A stretch of DNA of 17,137 bases from an uncultured Pseudoxanthomonas sp. Its GTDB lineage: Bacteria > Pseudomonadota > Gammaproteobacteria > Xanthomonadales > Xanthomonadaceae. The notes beneath the pieces were generated by a model. The model was not told the origin of the DNA. It did no database searches and saw only the letters and a list, made by a program, of their open reading frames with translations. A program made the translations under genes and the position numbers. The number at the start of each line of letters is the position of its first letter. Position 1 is the first letter of the stretch. Where the stretch lies: positions 1 to 17,137 of the forward strand of contig CAMPIO010000072.1 in NCBI GenBank assembly GCA_946886405.1. The letters run 5' to 3'. Positions 1-7,058 of this stretch are shown here, piece after piece.

Positions 1-439
1 GATCGTCGAGCTTGGTCTCGAAGCGCATGTCGCGGCTGGTGACGATGCCGACCAGTTGGCCGCCATCCACCACCGGCACGCCGGAGATGTTGCGGGCGCG
101 GGTGAGCTTGAGCACTTCGGCGATGGTGGTCTCGGGCCCGACCGTGAAGGGCTCCTTGATGACGCCGGCTTCGAACTTCTTGACCTTGGCCACTTCGGCG
201 GCCTGCTGCTCGACGGTCAGGTTTTTGTGCAGGATGCCGATGCCGCCCAACTGGGCCATGGCGATGGCCAGGCGGGCCTCGGTGACCGTGTCCATGGCGG
301 CCGAGACGATCGGCAGCTTCAGCCGCAGGTCGCGCGTCAGGCGCGTCTCCAGGCTGACATCCTTGGGCAGGACGGTGGAATGGGCGGGGACGAGGGAGAC
401 GTCGTCGTACGTCAGTGCTTCAGCCTGGATGCGCAGCAT
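1..439 (-). CDS. guaB: IMP dehydrogenase, N-terminal part (cut by window edge)
   Basis: Oxidises IMP to XMP with NAD+, the committed step of guanine nucleotide synthesis, in the cytoplasm. The visible 146 residues begin [19 protein letters not shown], the standard IMPDH N-terminus. They continue through the barrel strands with [20 protein letters not shown] (about 43-62) and GGIGILHKN, then enter the first CBS domain with [23 protein letters not shown] (about 114-136). The catalytic cysteine loop and the rest of the roughly 485-residue protein lie beyond base 1. The start is the ATG at 437-439. Its Shine-Dalgarno is weak, but the family N-terminus fixes it. A TATAAT box lies 32 bases upstream. 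folD is upstream on the same strand, separated by a REPIN-like repeat. guaA commonly follows guaB but would be outside the window. Confidence 0.97.
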   Translation of the reverse strand, partial: MLRIQAEALTYDDVSLVPAHSTVLPKDVSLETRLTRDLRLKLPIVSAAMDTVTEARLAIAMAQLGGIGILHKNLTVEQQAAEVAKVKKFEAGVIKEPFTVGPETTIAEVLKLTRARNISGVPVVDGGQLVGIVTSRDMRFETKLDD

Positions 440-471
440 CGGCGGGCCCGGGAGAGTTGGGGAAGCGCGGC

Positions 472-477
472 ATTATA
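472..477 (-). promoter_or_regulatory. Probable guaB promoter, -10 box
   Basis: On the minus strand this is a perfect TATAAT hexamer, preceded by GGG. It ends 32 bases upstream of the guaB ATG, which would give a 5' leader of about 25 bases. I see no good TTGACA-like -35 at 16-19 bases spacing, so the promoter may need an activator or rely on the strong -10. This suggests guaB has its own promoter downstream of the repeat that separates it from folD. Confidence 0.65.
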
Positions 478-550
478 CCCTGATCGGCGGGGCTTCCGGC
501 TGTCGCCACAGTCGAAACAGTGCTTTCCCGCAGACATCCTCCGGGCAGTC

Positions 551-615
551 GTGGGGGCGACGTCAGTCGCGATCGGGTTTTCCTGGCAGGCCATCGCGCC
601 TGACGTCGCTCCCAC
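551..615. repeat. REPIN-like pair of inverted REP sequences (guaB-folD spacer)
   Basis: Two 23-base arms, 551-573 and 593-615, are inverted copies agreeing at 21 of 23 positions, separated by 19 bases. Each arm begins GTGGGRGCGACGTCAG and ends CGCGAT. The left arm itself folds as GCGAC-GTCA-GTCGC. A GTGG/GTAG head, an internal hairpin and an inverted partner are the hallmarks of REP sequences mobilised by RAYT transposases, for example the GTAG-headed SMAG repeats of Stenotrophomonas. The right arm ends 15 bases beyond the folD stop codon, so it would lie in the folD mRNA 3' end and could protect or terminate it. No RAYT gene is in the window. Confidence 0.75.
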
Positions 616-630
616 AACAACCCGGCAGGA

Positions 631-1491
631 TCAGTGCAAACCCGCTTCGGCGGCTTCCAGCGTGTTCTGCATCAGCGTGGCCACCGTCATCGGCCCCACA
701 CCACCCGGGACCGGCGTGATCCAGCTCGCCCGCTGTGCGGCGGCATCGAATCCCACGTCGCCGACCAGCCGGCCGTCCTCCAGCCGGTTGATGCCGACGT
801 CAATGACCACGGCACCCGGCTTGACCCATTCGCCGGGCACCAGCCCTGGCTTGCCCGCCGCCACCACCAGGATGTCTGCGTCACCGACGCGGGCCTGCAG
901 CACATCGCGCGGCGTGAACTTGTGGCAGCTGGTGACCGTGCAGCCAGCGATCAGCAGTTCCATCGCCATCGGCCGGCCGACATGGTTGCTGACGCCGACG
1001 ATGGTGGCGTTGCGGCCACGCACCGGCTGGTCGGTATAGCCAAGCAGTGTGGTGATGCCGCGCGGCGTGCAGGGCCGCAGGCCGAACTGGCGCAGGGCCA
1101 GGTGGCCGACATTGGCCGGATGGAAACCGTCCACGTCCTTGCGCGGATCGATCCGCTCGATCAGGCGCGTCGCATCCGGAATGCCCGGCAACGGCAGTTG
1201 CACCAGGATCCCGTGGATCTTCGGGTCGGCGTTCAACTGGTCGATCAGGGCCAACAGCTGCGCTTCGCTCGTGCCGGCTGGCATGTCGTGGTCGAACGCC
1301 TCGATGCCGACCTTTTCCGCGGCGCGGCGCTTGTTGCGCACGTAGACCGTGGAGGCGGGATCTCCACCTACCAGCACGACCGCCAGCCCGGGCCGGCCCT
1401 GCCCTGCCGCGACCCGTGCGTCGACCCGGACCTTCAGCTGGTCCAGCAGGTTTTCGGCAATGCGGCGGCCGTCGAGGATTCGGGCAGTCAT
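631..1491 (-). CDS. folD: Bifunctional methylenetetrahydrofolate dehydrogenase / methenyltetrahydrofolate cyclohydrolase
   Basis: Interconverts 5,10-methylene-, 5,10-methenyl- and 10-formyl-tetrahydrofolate with NADP+, supplying one-carbon units for purines and formyl-Met. The protein has 286 residues, the usual length. Catalytic residues fall at the same numbers as in the E. coli enzyme: Tyr50 and Lys54 in [11 protein letters not shown], Gln98 in VQLPLP, and Asp121 in KDVDGFHP. The Rossmann-like cofactor loop is [10 protein letters not shown] (166-175), and the C-terminal signature is [18 protein letters not shown] (260-277). The frame stays open far upstream, but family alignment places the start at the ATG at 1489-1491 ([10 protein letters not shown]). 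No good Shine-Dalgarno is visible there. It is followed on the same strand by a REPIN-like repeat and guaB, which fits a shared role in purine supply. Confidence 0.97.
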   Translation of the reverse strand: MTARILDGRRIAENLLDQLKVRVDARVAAGQGRPGLAVVLVGGDPASTVYVRNKRRAAEKVGIEAFDHDMPAGTSEAQLLALIDQLNADPKIHGILVQLPLPGIPDATRLIERIDPRKDVDGFHPANVGHLALRQFGLRPCTPRGITTLLGYTDQPVRGRNATIVGVSNHVGRPMAMELLIAGCTVTSCHKFTPRDVLQARVGDADILVVAAGKPGLVPGEWVKPGAVVIDVGINRLEDGRLVGDVGFDAAAQRASWITPVPGGVGPMTVATLMQNTLEAAEAGLH

Positions 1492-1545
1492 GGAGAGGCG
1501 CGGTATGGGGGCGGTGCGTATTGTCCCCGATTCGTCCCCCAGGTT

Positions 1546-1616
1546 GTAGGAGCGCCCCATGGGCGCGATGCTGTCGTCCACACCCCCGCCGCATCGCGCC
1601 CGTGCGGCGCTCCCAC
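1546..1616. repeat. REPIN-like pair of inverted REP sequences (folD / DUF1244 spacer)
   Basis: Two 25-base arms, 1546-1570 and 1592-1616, are inverted copies matching at 22 of 25 positions, separated by 21 bases. The left arm starts GTAGGAGCGCC and ends GGGCGCGATG, and contains a perfect hairpin GCGCCC-CAT-GGGCGC. The right arm carries the GTGG head. It shares head and tail with the pair at 551-615 but differs in the stem, so the two are related but distinct subfamilies. It occupies half of the divergent spacer. Its right edge touches the GGAG ribosome-binding site of the downstream gene. Confidence 0.75.
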
Positions 1617-1629
1617 GGAGCAAGAGACC

Positions 1630-1926
1630 ATGACCGATACCACCGCCCTCGACGCCGCCGCCTTCCGCCGCCTGTTGCAGCACCTCAATCAGGACCGCTC
1701 CGATGTACAGAACATCGACCTGATGATCCTGGCGGGTTTCTGCCGCAACTGCCTGGCCGACTGGTACCGCGAGGCGGCGGCCGACGCGGGAGTCGCCATG
1801 GACAAGGACCAGGCGCGCGAGCGCGTCTACGGCATGCCATTCGCCGACTGGAAGGCGCAACACCAGCGCGACGCCACGCCCGAACAGCTGGCGGCCTTCA
1901 AGGCCGCGCAGGAGCGGCATGGCTGA
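1630..1926 (+). CDS. DUF1244 family small protein
   Basis: A 98-residue protein recognised as DUF1244 (SMc04008-like) by the segment [19 protein letters not shown] (28-46), the most conserved stretch of that family. It contains two cysteines (FCRNC) and a downstream [13 protein letters not shown] motif (67-79). The protein is acidic and helical, with no signal peptide or membrane segment. Its function is not established. The start ATG at 1630-1632 has GGAG at 1617-1620, nine bases upstream and directly against the REPIN-like repeat. The stop overlaps the next gene's start by 8 bases, so the two are probably translated from one mRNA. Confidence 0.9.
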   Translation: MTDTTALDAAAFRRLLQHLNQDRSDVQNIDLMILAGFCRNCLADWYREAAADAGVAMDKDQARERVYGMPFADWKAQHQRDATPEQLAAFKAAQERHG

Positions 1927-2716
1927 GCACCGCATACGTCGCATGCTGGCGTGGTTCGTCGCGCTCGCACTCGCCGCCTATCTGGCGCTTTGTGCCCTGC
2001 TCTATCTGCAGCAGCGCCGCCTGATCTACTACCCGCAGTTCACGCAGGTCTCCGCAGACCATACCGATCTTGCGATCATCCGACCCGATGCCGTCCTGCG
2101 TGGCTGGGCCGTCACCCCCGGCCGACGGGATGCGGTGCTTTACTTCGGTGGCAATGCCGAAGCGGTGGAAGCCAACCGCGGCGTTTTCGCCCAGTGGCTG
2201 CCATCCCGCACCGTCTATCTGGTGGCCCATCGCGGGTATGGCGCCAGCGACGGTGAACCCTCGGAAGCGGCACTGCTGGCCGATGCACTTGCGGTATATG
2301 ACGACATCGCGCGTCGCCATCCGGATGGCGACCTGGCCGTGATCGGCCGCAGCCTGGGAAGCGGCGTGGCGAGCCATGTGGCGTCGGAACGCCCGATCAG
2401 GCATCTGATCCTGGTGACGCCATTCGACAGCCTGGCCTCCGTCGCACAATCCCACTACCCGGCGTTTCCGGTGAACCTGCTGCTGAAGGACCGCTACGAG
2501 TCCGTCGCAAAGCTGCCCCGCTACGACGGACGACTGCTGGTGCTGAGGGCGGGCCGCGATGCGGTCGTACCGCCGCCGCACACCGACCGGTTACTGGCCT
2601 CGTTCCAGGGGCAGGCGCAGGTCGTGGATTTTCCGCACGCCAGTCACGACGACGTGTCATCGGATGCCGCCTACTGGCCGGCGATCCGCGACTTCCTGCA
2701 GCGCGACGCCGATTAG
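1919..2716 (+). CDS. Membrane-anchored alpha/beta hydrolase (ABHD13/BEM46-like)
   Basis: A 265-residue predicted serine hydrolase. Residues 10-30 form one hydrophobic segment after a basic N-terminus, so the catalytic domain probably faces the periplasm. YYPQ (37-40) after the anchor and the order of core motifs resemble the BEM46/ABHD13 group. The proposed catalytic triad is Ser145 in the elbow IGRSLGSG (142-149), Asp214 in AGRDAVVPP and His243 in ASHDDV. The oxyanion region is [12 protein letters not shown] (75-86). The substrate is unknown; the family includes esterases, lipases and acyl-protein thioesterase-like enzymes. The ATG at 1919 lies inside the DUF1244 gene and has AGGAG at 1910-1914. 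It converges on the Kef gene with only 6 bases between the stops. Confidence 0.9.
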   Translation: MAEHRIRRMLAWFVALALAAYLALCALLYLQQRRLIYYPQFTQVSADHTDLAIIRPDAVLRGWAVTPGRRDAVLYFGGNAEAVEANRGVFAQWLPSRTVYLVAHRGYGASDGEPSEAALLADALAVYDDIARRHPDGDLAVIGRSLGSGVASHVASERPIRHLILVTPFDSLASVAQSHYPAFPVNLLLKDRYESVAKLPRYDGRLLVLRAGRDAVVPPPHTDRLLASFQGQAQVVDFPHASHDDVSSDAAYWPAIRDFLQRDAD

Positions 2717-2721
2717 CGTCG
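2704..2721. terminator. Weak hairpin at the convergent hydrolase/Kef gene ends
   Basis: CGACGC (2704-2709) pairs with GCGTCG (2716-2721) across a six-base loop that contains most of the hydrolase stop codon. It is the only foldable element at the tail-to-tail junction, where 6 bases separate the two stops. There is no run of T on either strand, so its role as a terminator is speculative. Confidence 0.25.
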
Positions 2722-2722
2722 G

Positions 2723-4567
2723 CTACTCTTCCTCTTCCTCGCCGATGATCTCGGCGGCTTCCTCGTTCAACGCCTTCGCTTCGCGCTTGGGCTTGGTGAA
2801 CGGCGTCGGCGTGGGCTTCGCAGGCTTGGCGTTGCCATAGAGCGCGGGAATCCCCGACCTCAGGTCTCCGCCGCCGGCAATCTCGAGCTCGAAGCGTTCC
2901 GCGTCCCGGCGACGTATCTCCAGGGCGATGACTTCCGCGTCTTCGCGCGACGTACCGACGCTCATCAGCGCGGCTTGCCCGAACTCGACCGCGGATTCGA
3001 ACGTTTCGCGGATCTGGAAATCCACGCCCGCCGCGATCAAGGCCAGCGCGTGCTCGCGGTCGAACGACCGTGCCAGCACCTGTGCTTGCGGGAACTCATG
3101 CTTCACCAGTTCCACGATGCGGCTGGCCGCTTCCTTGTCGTCGATGCAGATCGCGATGGACTGCGCCGTCTGCGCACCGCACGCACGCAGCACGTCCAGC
3201 CGGGTGCCGTCGCCGTAGTAGATCTTGAAGCCGAACTCTTCGGCGCTGCGGATCATCTCGATATCGGTATCGATGATGGTCACGTCCACGTCGCGCGCCA
3301 GCAACGACTGGCTCATCACCTGGCCGAAGCGGCCGAAGCCGATGATCAGCACGCTGCCACTGAGGCCCTTGGCCTCCTCGATGCCTTCCATCGAGGGTTT
3401 GTCCGGGTGGGTGAAGCGGCGCAGCAGCAGGACGAACAGCGGGGTCAGGGCCATCGACAGCACGACGATGGCGGTGAGGTTGGCGTTGACCGTCGCGTCG
3501 ATGATGCCGGCCGCCGCCGCCGCGGCGAACAGCACGAAGGCGAACTCGCCGCCCTGCGCCATCAGCACCGCACGATCGAGGGCCTCAGCATGCGGGCTGC
3601 GCGTCACCCGTGCCACGACGTAGATGCAGGCTGCCTTGACCACCATCATCGCCAGCACCGCGCTGACGATCAGCGGCCAATTGCTCGCCACCACGCCCAG
3701 ATCGAGCGCCATGCCCACGCCGAGGAAGAACAGGCCCAGCAAAATACCGCGGAACGGCTCGATGTCGGCTTCGATCTGGTGGCGGAAGGTCGACTCGGAC
3801 AACAGCACGCCGGCGAGGAAGGCACCCATCGCCATCGACAGGCCGCCCAACTGCATCAACAGCGCCGCGCCCAGCACGACCAGCAAGGCGGCCGCGGTCA
3901 TCACCTCGCGGGCCTTGGCGGCCGCCAGGATGCGGAAGAACGGATTCAGCAGCCAGATGCCGGCGGCGATCAGGCCGCCGAGCGAGGCGGCGGCGATACC
4001 GATCGACACCCAGCGCGAGCCTTCCTCCGGCTGCACCACCTGTGGCGACATGAAGGCGACCAGCACCAGCAACGGCACGATCAGCAGATCCTCGAAGAGC
4101 AGGATCGAGACCACCTTCTGCCCGTTCGGCAGGGCCACGTCGCCCCGCTCGGCCAGCAGTTGCATGACCACCGCCGTGGACGTCAGCACGAAGCCCATGC
4201 CGCCGATGAACGACACCGGCAGCGAATAGCCGAACAGCAGGCCGACGCCGGTCAGCAACAACGTGCACACGGCGATCTGCAGCGCACCCAGTCCGAAGAT
4301 CTGCTTGCGCAGGCTCCACAGATGGCTGGGCCGCATCTCCAGGCCGATGACGAACAGGAACATCACCACGCCGAGTTCGGCGACATGCAGGATGGACTGT
4401 GGATCGGAGAACCATTTCAGGCCGAAGGGGCCGATCGCCAGGCCGGCGGCAAGGTAGCCCAGGACTGATCCCAGGCCCAGTCGCCGGAAGATCGGCACGG
4501 TGACGACGGCGGCGCCCAGCAGGGCGACGACACTGATCAATTGGCTGGCACTGGATTCTGCACTCAT
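2723..4567 (-). CDS. kefC: Monovalent cation:proton antiporter-2 (KefB/KefC-type K+ efflux) with RCK/TrkA-N domain
   Basis: Inner-membrane K+/H+ antiporter of the CPA2 family, 614 residues; E. coli KefC has 620. Residues 1-385 hold about 12-13 hydrophobic segments. Kef signatures include LGYLAAGLAIGP (36-47), ELGVVMFLFVIGLEM (64-78), SDIEPF-like EADIEPFRGILLGLFFLGVGM (266-286, with Asp268 in the position of a key transport aspartate) and MAQGGEFAFVLF (336-347). The cytoplasmic RCK domain starts with the Rossmann loop IGFGRFG (409-415) and Asp433, suggesting NAD(H)/AMP binding. It ends in a basic-proline linker and an acidic tail of glutamates. The kefF/kefG flavoprotein partners are not adjacent. 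The start ATG at 4565-4567 lacks a clear Shine-Dalgarno. KefB, KefC and YbaL cannot be separated here, so the symbol is approximate. Confidence 0.88.
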   Translation of the reverse strand: MSAESSASQLISVVALLGAAVVTVPIFRRLGLGSVLGYLAAGLAIGPFGLKWFSDPQSILHVAELGVVMFLFVIGLEMRPSHLWSLRKQIFGLGALQIAVCTLLLTGVGLLFGYSLPVSFIGGMGFVLTSTAVVMQLLAERGDVALPNGQKVVSILLFEDLLIVPLLVLVAFMSPQVVQPEEGSRWVSIGIAAASLGGLIAAGIWLLNPFFRILAAAKAREVMTAAALLVVLGAALLMQLGGLSMAMGAFLAGVLLSESTFRHQIEADIEPFRGILLGLFFLGVGMALDLGVVASNWPLIVSAVLAMMVVKAACIYVVARVTRSPHAEALDRAVLMAQGGEFAFVLFAAAAAAGIIDATVNANLTAIVVLSMALTPLFVLLLRRFTHPDKPSMEGIEEAKGLSGSVLIIGFGRFGQVMSQSLLARDVDVTIIDTDIEMIRSAEEFGFKIYYGDGTRLDVLRACGAQTAQSIAICIDDKEAASRIVELVKHEFPQAQVLARSFDREHALALIAAGVDFQIRETFESAVEFGQAALMSVGTSREDAEVIALEIRRRDAERFELEIAGGGDLRSGIPALYGNAKPAKPTPTPFTKPKREAKALNEEAAEIIGEEEEE

Positions 4568-4607
4568 GCGGCGAGTCTACCGGATGGCGCTTGCCGCACT
4601 GCGTCCC

Positions 4608-5792
4608 TCAGGGGATGGAGTGTCGCGCCAGCGTATGCCGATGGCGCCGGTAGTACGCTGCCCAAATGGTCACCGCCACCATCACGGCCGTGGTCAGCGC
4701 GCCCGCCGTCAGCAGGCTGACGGACGGCAGCAGCGGCCAGAGCGCCAGCAACGCGCCCATACCGATGACATGCGACAACGGGAAGCGTCCGTAGACGACG
4801 CGCTTGAACAGCGCATTGCCCAGCAGGTACACCAGGGGGCCGCCCACCAGAGCCGCAGCGTACTTCGCCTTGACCGGATCCAGTGGATGCGCCACCACCA
4901 GATCATCGGCCACCGCACAGACGATGACGCCAGCGATCAACAGCACGTGGACGTAGTGGAAGTAAGCGCCCAATCGGCCCGGATCATCCGAATGCTCGAT
5001 CACGTGCGCCGCGTCGCCGCTGGAAGTATCGAAGTACATCCACCACATGGCCACGCAGCCTGCGAACGACACCAGGAAGGCGACCCATACGGCCAGCCCA
5101 GGGTGTGCCACGTGTCCGAAAGAAGCACCCGTGGCCAGCACGGACTCGCCTAAAGCGATGATGACGAACAACTGGCACCGTTCCGCCAGATGACCTCCAT
5201 CGATGGTCCAGTCCGACGTCTGCGAACGTCCGAGTCCCGGCACCGGAAAGCCCGCCATCGGCGACAGGTACTCGCAGCCCACTGCCAGCAGCCACAGGGC
5301 CAGGCGCGCACCTCCTTCGTTCAGCCCGCCCGCGATCCACAGCGCCGCCGACACCAGCAGCCAGCACAGCATGCGCAGGAAGTTGGGCGTCAGCACGTGG
5401 CCGCGCCCCAGGCTGTACAGCACGAACAGCGTGCGACCCACCTGGATCGCCACGAAGCTGCACGCGAACAGCAGACCGCGCTCGCCGAACGCTTCAGGGA
5501 TGGCAGCCGACACCAGCAAGGCCGTGCCCATCAGCACCATCAGCATGGTGCGGATGACGAGATGCTCCGGATTGAACCAGTTGCTGACCCACGCCGTGTA
5601 CTGCCAGCCCAGCCAGACCGCGAACCACAGCGTCGCCGTCTGCAGGACGCCGAGCCACGACAGGTGCTCGAGCAGATGATGGGACAGCTGGGTGATGGCG
5701 AATACATAGACCAGGTCGAAGAACAGTTCGACATTGGCCACGCGCGCCGGTTGCCCGGGCGCTCGGAGTAACGGATGGGTTGGCGTATTCAA
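4608..5792 (-). CDS. Low temperature requirement protein A (LtrA) family membrane protein
   Basis: A polytopic inner-membrane protein of 394 residues, the usual LtrA length, with about ten hydrophobic segments. Family motifs are VELFFDLVYVFAITQLSHHLL (21-41) and GGHLAERCQLFVIIALGES (199-217), plus MWWMYFD (about 250). LtrA was named from a Listeria cold-growth mutant; its biochemical role is unknown. The frame runs open to 5861, but that would overlap the upstream small gene. I prefer the TTG at 5790-5792, which gives MNTPTHPLLRAPG directly before the conserved block and has GGAG eight bases upstream. It sits 28 bases after the small membrane protein gene and 40 bases before kefC on the same strand, so the three may be co-transcribed. 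Confidence 0.88.
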   Translation of the reverse strand: MNTPTHPLLRAPGQPARVANVELFFDLVYVFAITQLSHHLLEHLSWLGVLQTATLWFAVWLGWQYTAWVSNWFNPEHLVIRTMLMVLMGTALLVSAAIPEAFGERGLLFACSFVAIQVGRTLFVLYSLGRGHVLTPNFLRMLCWLLVSAALWIAGGLNEGGARLALWLLAVGCEYLSPMAGFPVPGLGRSQTSDWTIDGGHLAERCQLFVIIALGESVLATGASFGHVAHPGLAVWVAFLVSFAGCVAMWWMYFDTSSGDAAHVIEHSDDPGRLGAYFHYVHVLLIAGVIVCAVADDLVVAHPLDPVKAKYAAALVGGPLVYLLGNALFKRVVYGRFPLSHVIGMGALLALWPLLPSVSLLTAGALTTAVMVAVTIWAAYYRRHRHTLARHSIP

Positions 5793-5820
5793 GCAAGCGA
5801 CTCCGGGCGTCGGGGCTGCG

Positions 5821-6072
5821 TCAGCGTTTCGTGGCCTTCCACGCCAGCCACCACCCCGCAACCGCCGGTAGCAGGTAGATCAGTGCCTGGATAGGCAGTT
5901 CTTCCTGCAACGTATAACCGTGCGACATGCCGGTACGCAGGTTCCACAGCACGGCCACGAGCCAGCCCACGCTGAAGACCGCCGCGACAGCGCGGCGTTT
6001 GCCCGGCTTTGCCAGCCACATCGCGATACCCACCAGCAGCAGTCCAACGATGATGAAGATCAGGGTGCGCAT
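5821..6072 (-). CDS. Small membrane protein of unknown function
   Basis: An 83-residue protein I cannot assign to a named family. It starts MRTLIFIIVGLLLVGIAMWLA, a strong membrane segment (about 2-20). This is followed by a basic KPGKRR turn, a second segment (about 27-43, AVAAVFSVGWLVAVLW), a polar stretch NLRTGMSHGYTLQEE and a third segment (about 61-77) ending in WKATKR. The ATG at 6070-6072 is chosen because AGAGG lies nine bases upstream. An in-frame TTG six codons earlier has no such site. It lies 28 bases upstream of the LtrA gene and probably shares its transcript, so it could be an accessory subunit, but nothing shows this directly. Confidence 0.75.
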   Translation of the reverse strand: MRTLIFIIVGLLLVGIAMWLAKPGKRRAVAAVFSVGWLVAVLWNLRTGMSHGYTLQEELPIQALIYLLPAVAGWWLAWKATKR

Positions 6073-6140
6073 GATGATCGTCCTCTGCAATGGTCATCCG
6101 GTGCGCCCACGTTATCGCATGCGCGCACCGCGTGGCACGG

Positions 6141-6167
6141 GGACGGGCGGTGCAGGACCGCCCGTCC
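6141..6167 (-). terminator. Strong hairpin after the SDR gene
   Basis: GGACGGGCGG (6141-6150) pairs perfectly with CCGCCCGTCC (6158-6167) around a seven-base loop. It begins 5 bases after the SDR stop codon (read on the minus strand). No T-run follows, so it is either an imperfect intrinsic terminator or an mRNA 3'-end stabiliser. It separates the SDR gene from the small-membrane-protein/LtrA/Kef run. Confidence 0.5.
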
Positions 6168-6172
6168 ACGCA

Positions 6173-6946
6173 TTACTTGGTGGTGTAGCCGCCATTGATG
6201 AGGATGGTCTGTCCGGTGATCCACCAGCCATCGCTGACCAGGTGGCGGATGAAGGGCACGACATCCTCGATGTCGGTCAGGCCCGTCTTGCTATGCGGCG
6301 ACAGCGCAGCGGCAGTCTTGTGGTAGGCGACCGCGTCCGCGCCCTCGGCGGGGTAGAAGAACGAGGTGTCCATCGGCCCGGGACCGATGGCGGTCACCGA
6401 GATGCCGCGGGCGCCGAATTCCTTGGCCGCCGCGCGGGTGAAGTGCTCCACCGGCGCCTTGGTACCAGCGTAGGAGGAATAGAACGGCGTGAAGGCACCG
6501 AGCAACGACGTCACCAGCGTCACCACCTTGCCGTTGTCGTTGACGTGCTTGCCGGCTTCCTTGAGGAAGAAGAACGCCGCCTTCGAGTTGACCGCCGACA
6601 TCTCGTCGTACTCGGCTTCCGAGATATCGGTGATCGGCTTCTTCAGCACCTTGCCCACCGTGTTGATGGCGATATCCGGCCTGCCCACCATCGCGACGGT
6701 ATCCGCGAACAGTCGCTCGACGCCCCCCGCCGTGGTCAGGTCGCCCTGCATCGCAACGGCGCGGGCACCGGCATCGCGGATCGCGGCAATGGTTTTCTCG
6801 GCTTCGGCATGGCTCGCATCGCTGTTGTAGTGGATGGCGATGGCGGCAGCGCCTTGCTGCGCGAGGTCTCGGGCAATCAGGCCGCCGAGGTTCTTGGCGC
6901 CACCGGCGATCAGGGCGACTTTGCCCCGGATGGAATGATCAGTCAT
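6173..6946 (-). CDS. SDR family NAD(P)-dependent oxidoreductase
   Basis: Classical short-chain dehydrogenase/reductase, 257 residues, cytoplasmic. The cofactor loop is AGGAKNLGG (14-22), in place of the usual TGxxxGxG. The acidic patch is GDL (68-70), and NTVG (95-98) stands where NNAG is usual. The catalytic set is complete: Asn120 in SAVNSKAAF, Ser147 in VTSLLGAF, and Tyr159/Lys163 in YAGTK. PGPMDT (189-194) and TGQTILINGGY (244-254) are the usual C-terminal signatures. The start ATG at 6944-6946 has AGGAG seven bases upstream; a longer in-frame start is not supported. The gene diverges from an AraC-type regulator that probably controls it. The substrate is unknown. Confidence 0.92.
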   Translation of the reverse strand: MTDHSIRGKVALIAGGAKNLGGLIARDLAQQGAAAIAIHYNSDASHAEAEKTIAAIRDAGARAVAMQGDLTTAGGVERLFADTVAMVGRPDIAINTVGKVLKKPITDISEAEYDEMSAVNSKAAFFFLKEAGKHVNDNGKVVTLVTSLLGAFTPFYSSYAGTKAPVEHFTRAAAKEFGARGISVTAIGPGPMDTSFFYPAEGADAVAYHKTAAALSPHSKTGLTDIEDVVPFIRHLVSDGWWITGQTILINGGYTTK

Positions 6947-7058
6947 GGGAATGCTCCTGGCGTGGGACGGAGCCTCACGGCGATGCGCAACCACAGGATG
7001 GGCAAGCGCCGCGAGGCACGTCTAAGATGAGGTGAGCGCATTCCAGCGGGCTTTCACG
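6947..7058. promoter_or_regulatory. Divergent SDR/AraC control region
   Basis: This 112-base spacer must hold both divergent promoters. GGAATGCTC (6948-6956) is mirrored by GAGCGCATTCC (7034-7044), an inverted pair that matches except for two extra bases, about 80 bases apart. Each copy lies close to one gene's start, as expected for AraC-type half-sites joined by looping. The left copy also contains the SDR ribosome-binding site region, so chance or dual use is possible. No convincing -35/-10 pair was picked out. Confidence 0.35.

Noticed and set aside
551..615. Possible transposon terminal inverted repeats.
   Set aside because: The arms are 19 bases apart with no gene between them. A paired REP element fits better than an insertion-sequence remnant.
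56..1039. Plus-strand frame of about 327 codons across guaB, the spacer and folD.
   Set aside because: Antisense to two conserved enzymes and across a REP-like repeat; no recognisable protein family.
1492..1944. Extended N-terminus of folD reaching to 1944.
   Set aside because: It would run antisense through the DUF1244 gene and the repeat. FolD residue numbering matches E. coli exactly from the ATG at 1491.
2704..2723. A strong bidirectional terminator at the hydrolase/Kef junction.
   Set aside because: The stem is only six pairs with no T-run on either strand, so it is listed only as a weak hairpin.
2975..4468. Plus-strand open frame of about 497 codons opposite kefC, very rich in His, Gln and Asp.
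   Set aside because: The composition is the reverse complement of hydrophobic membrane-protein codons. There are no domains or ribosome-binding site, and the minus-strand Kef protein explains the region.
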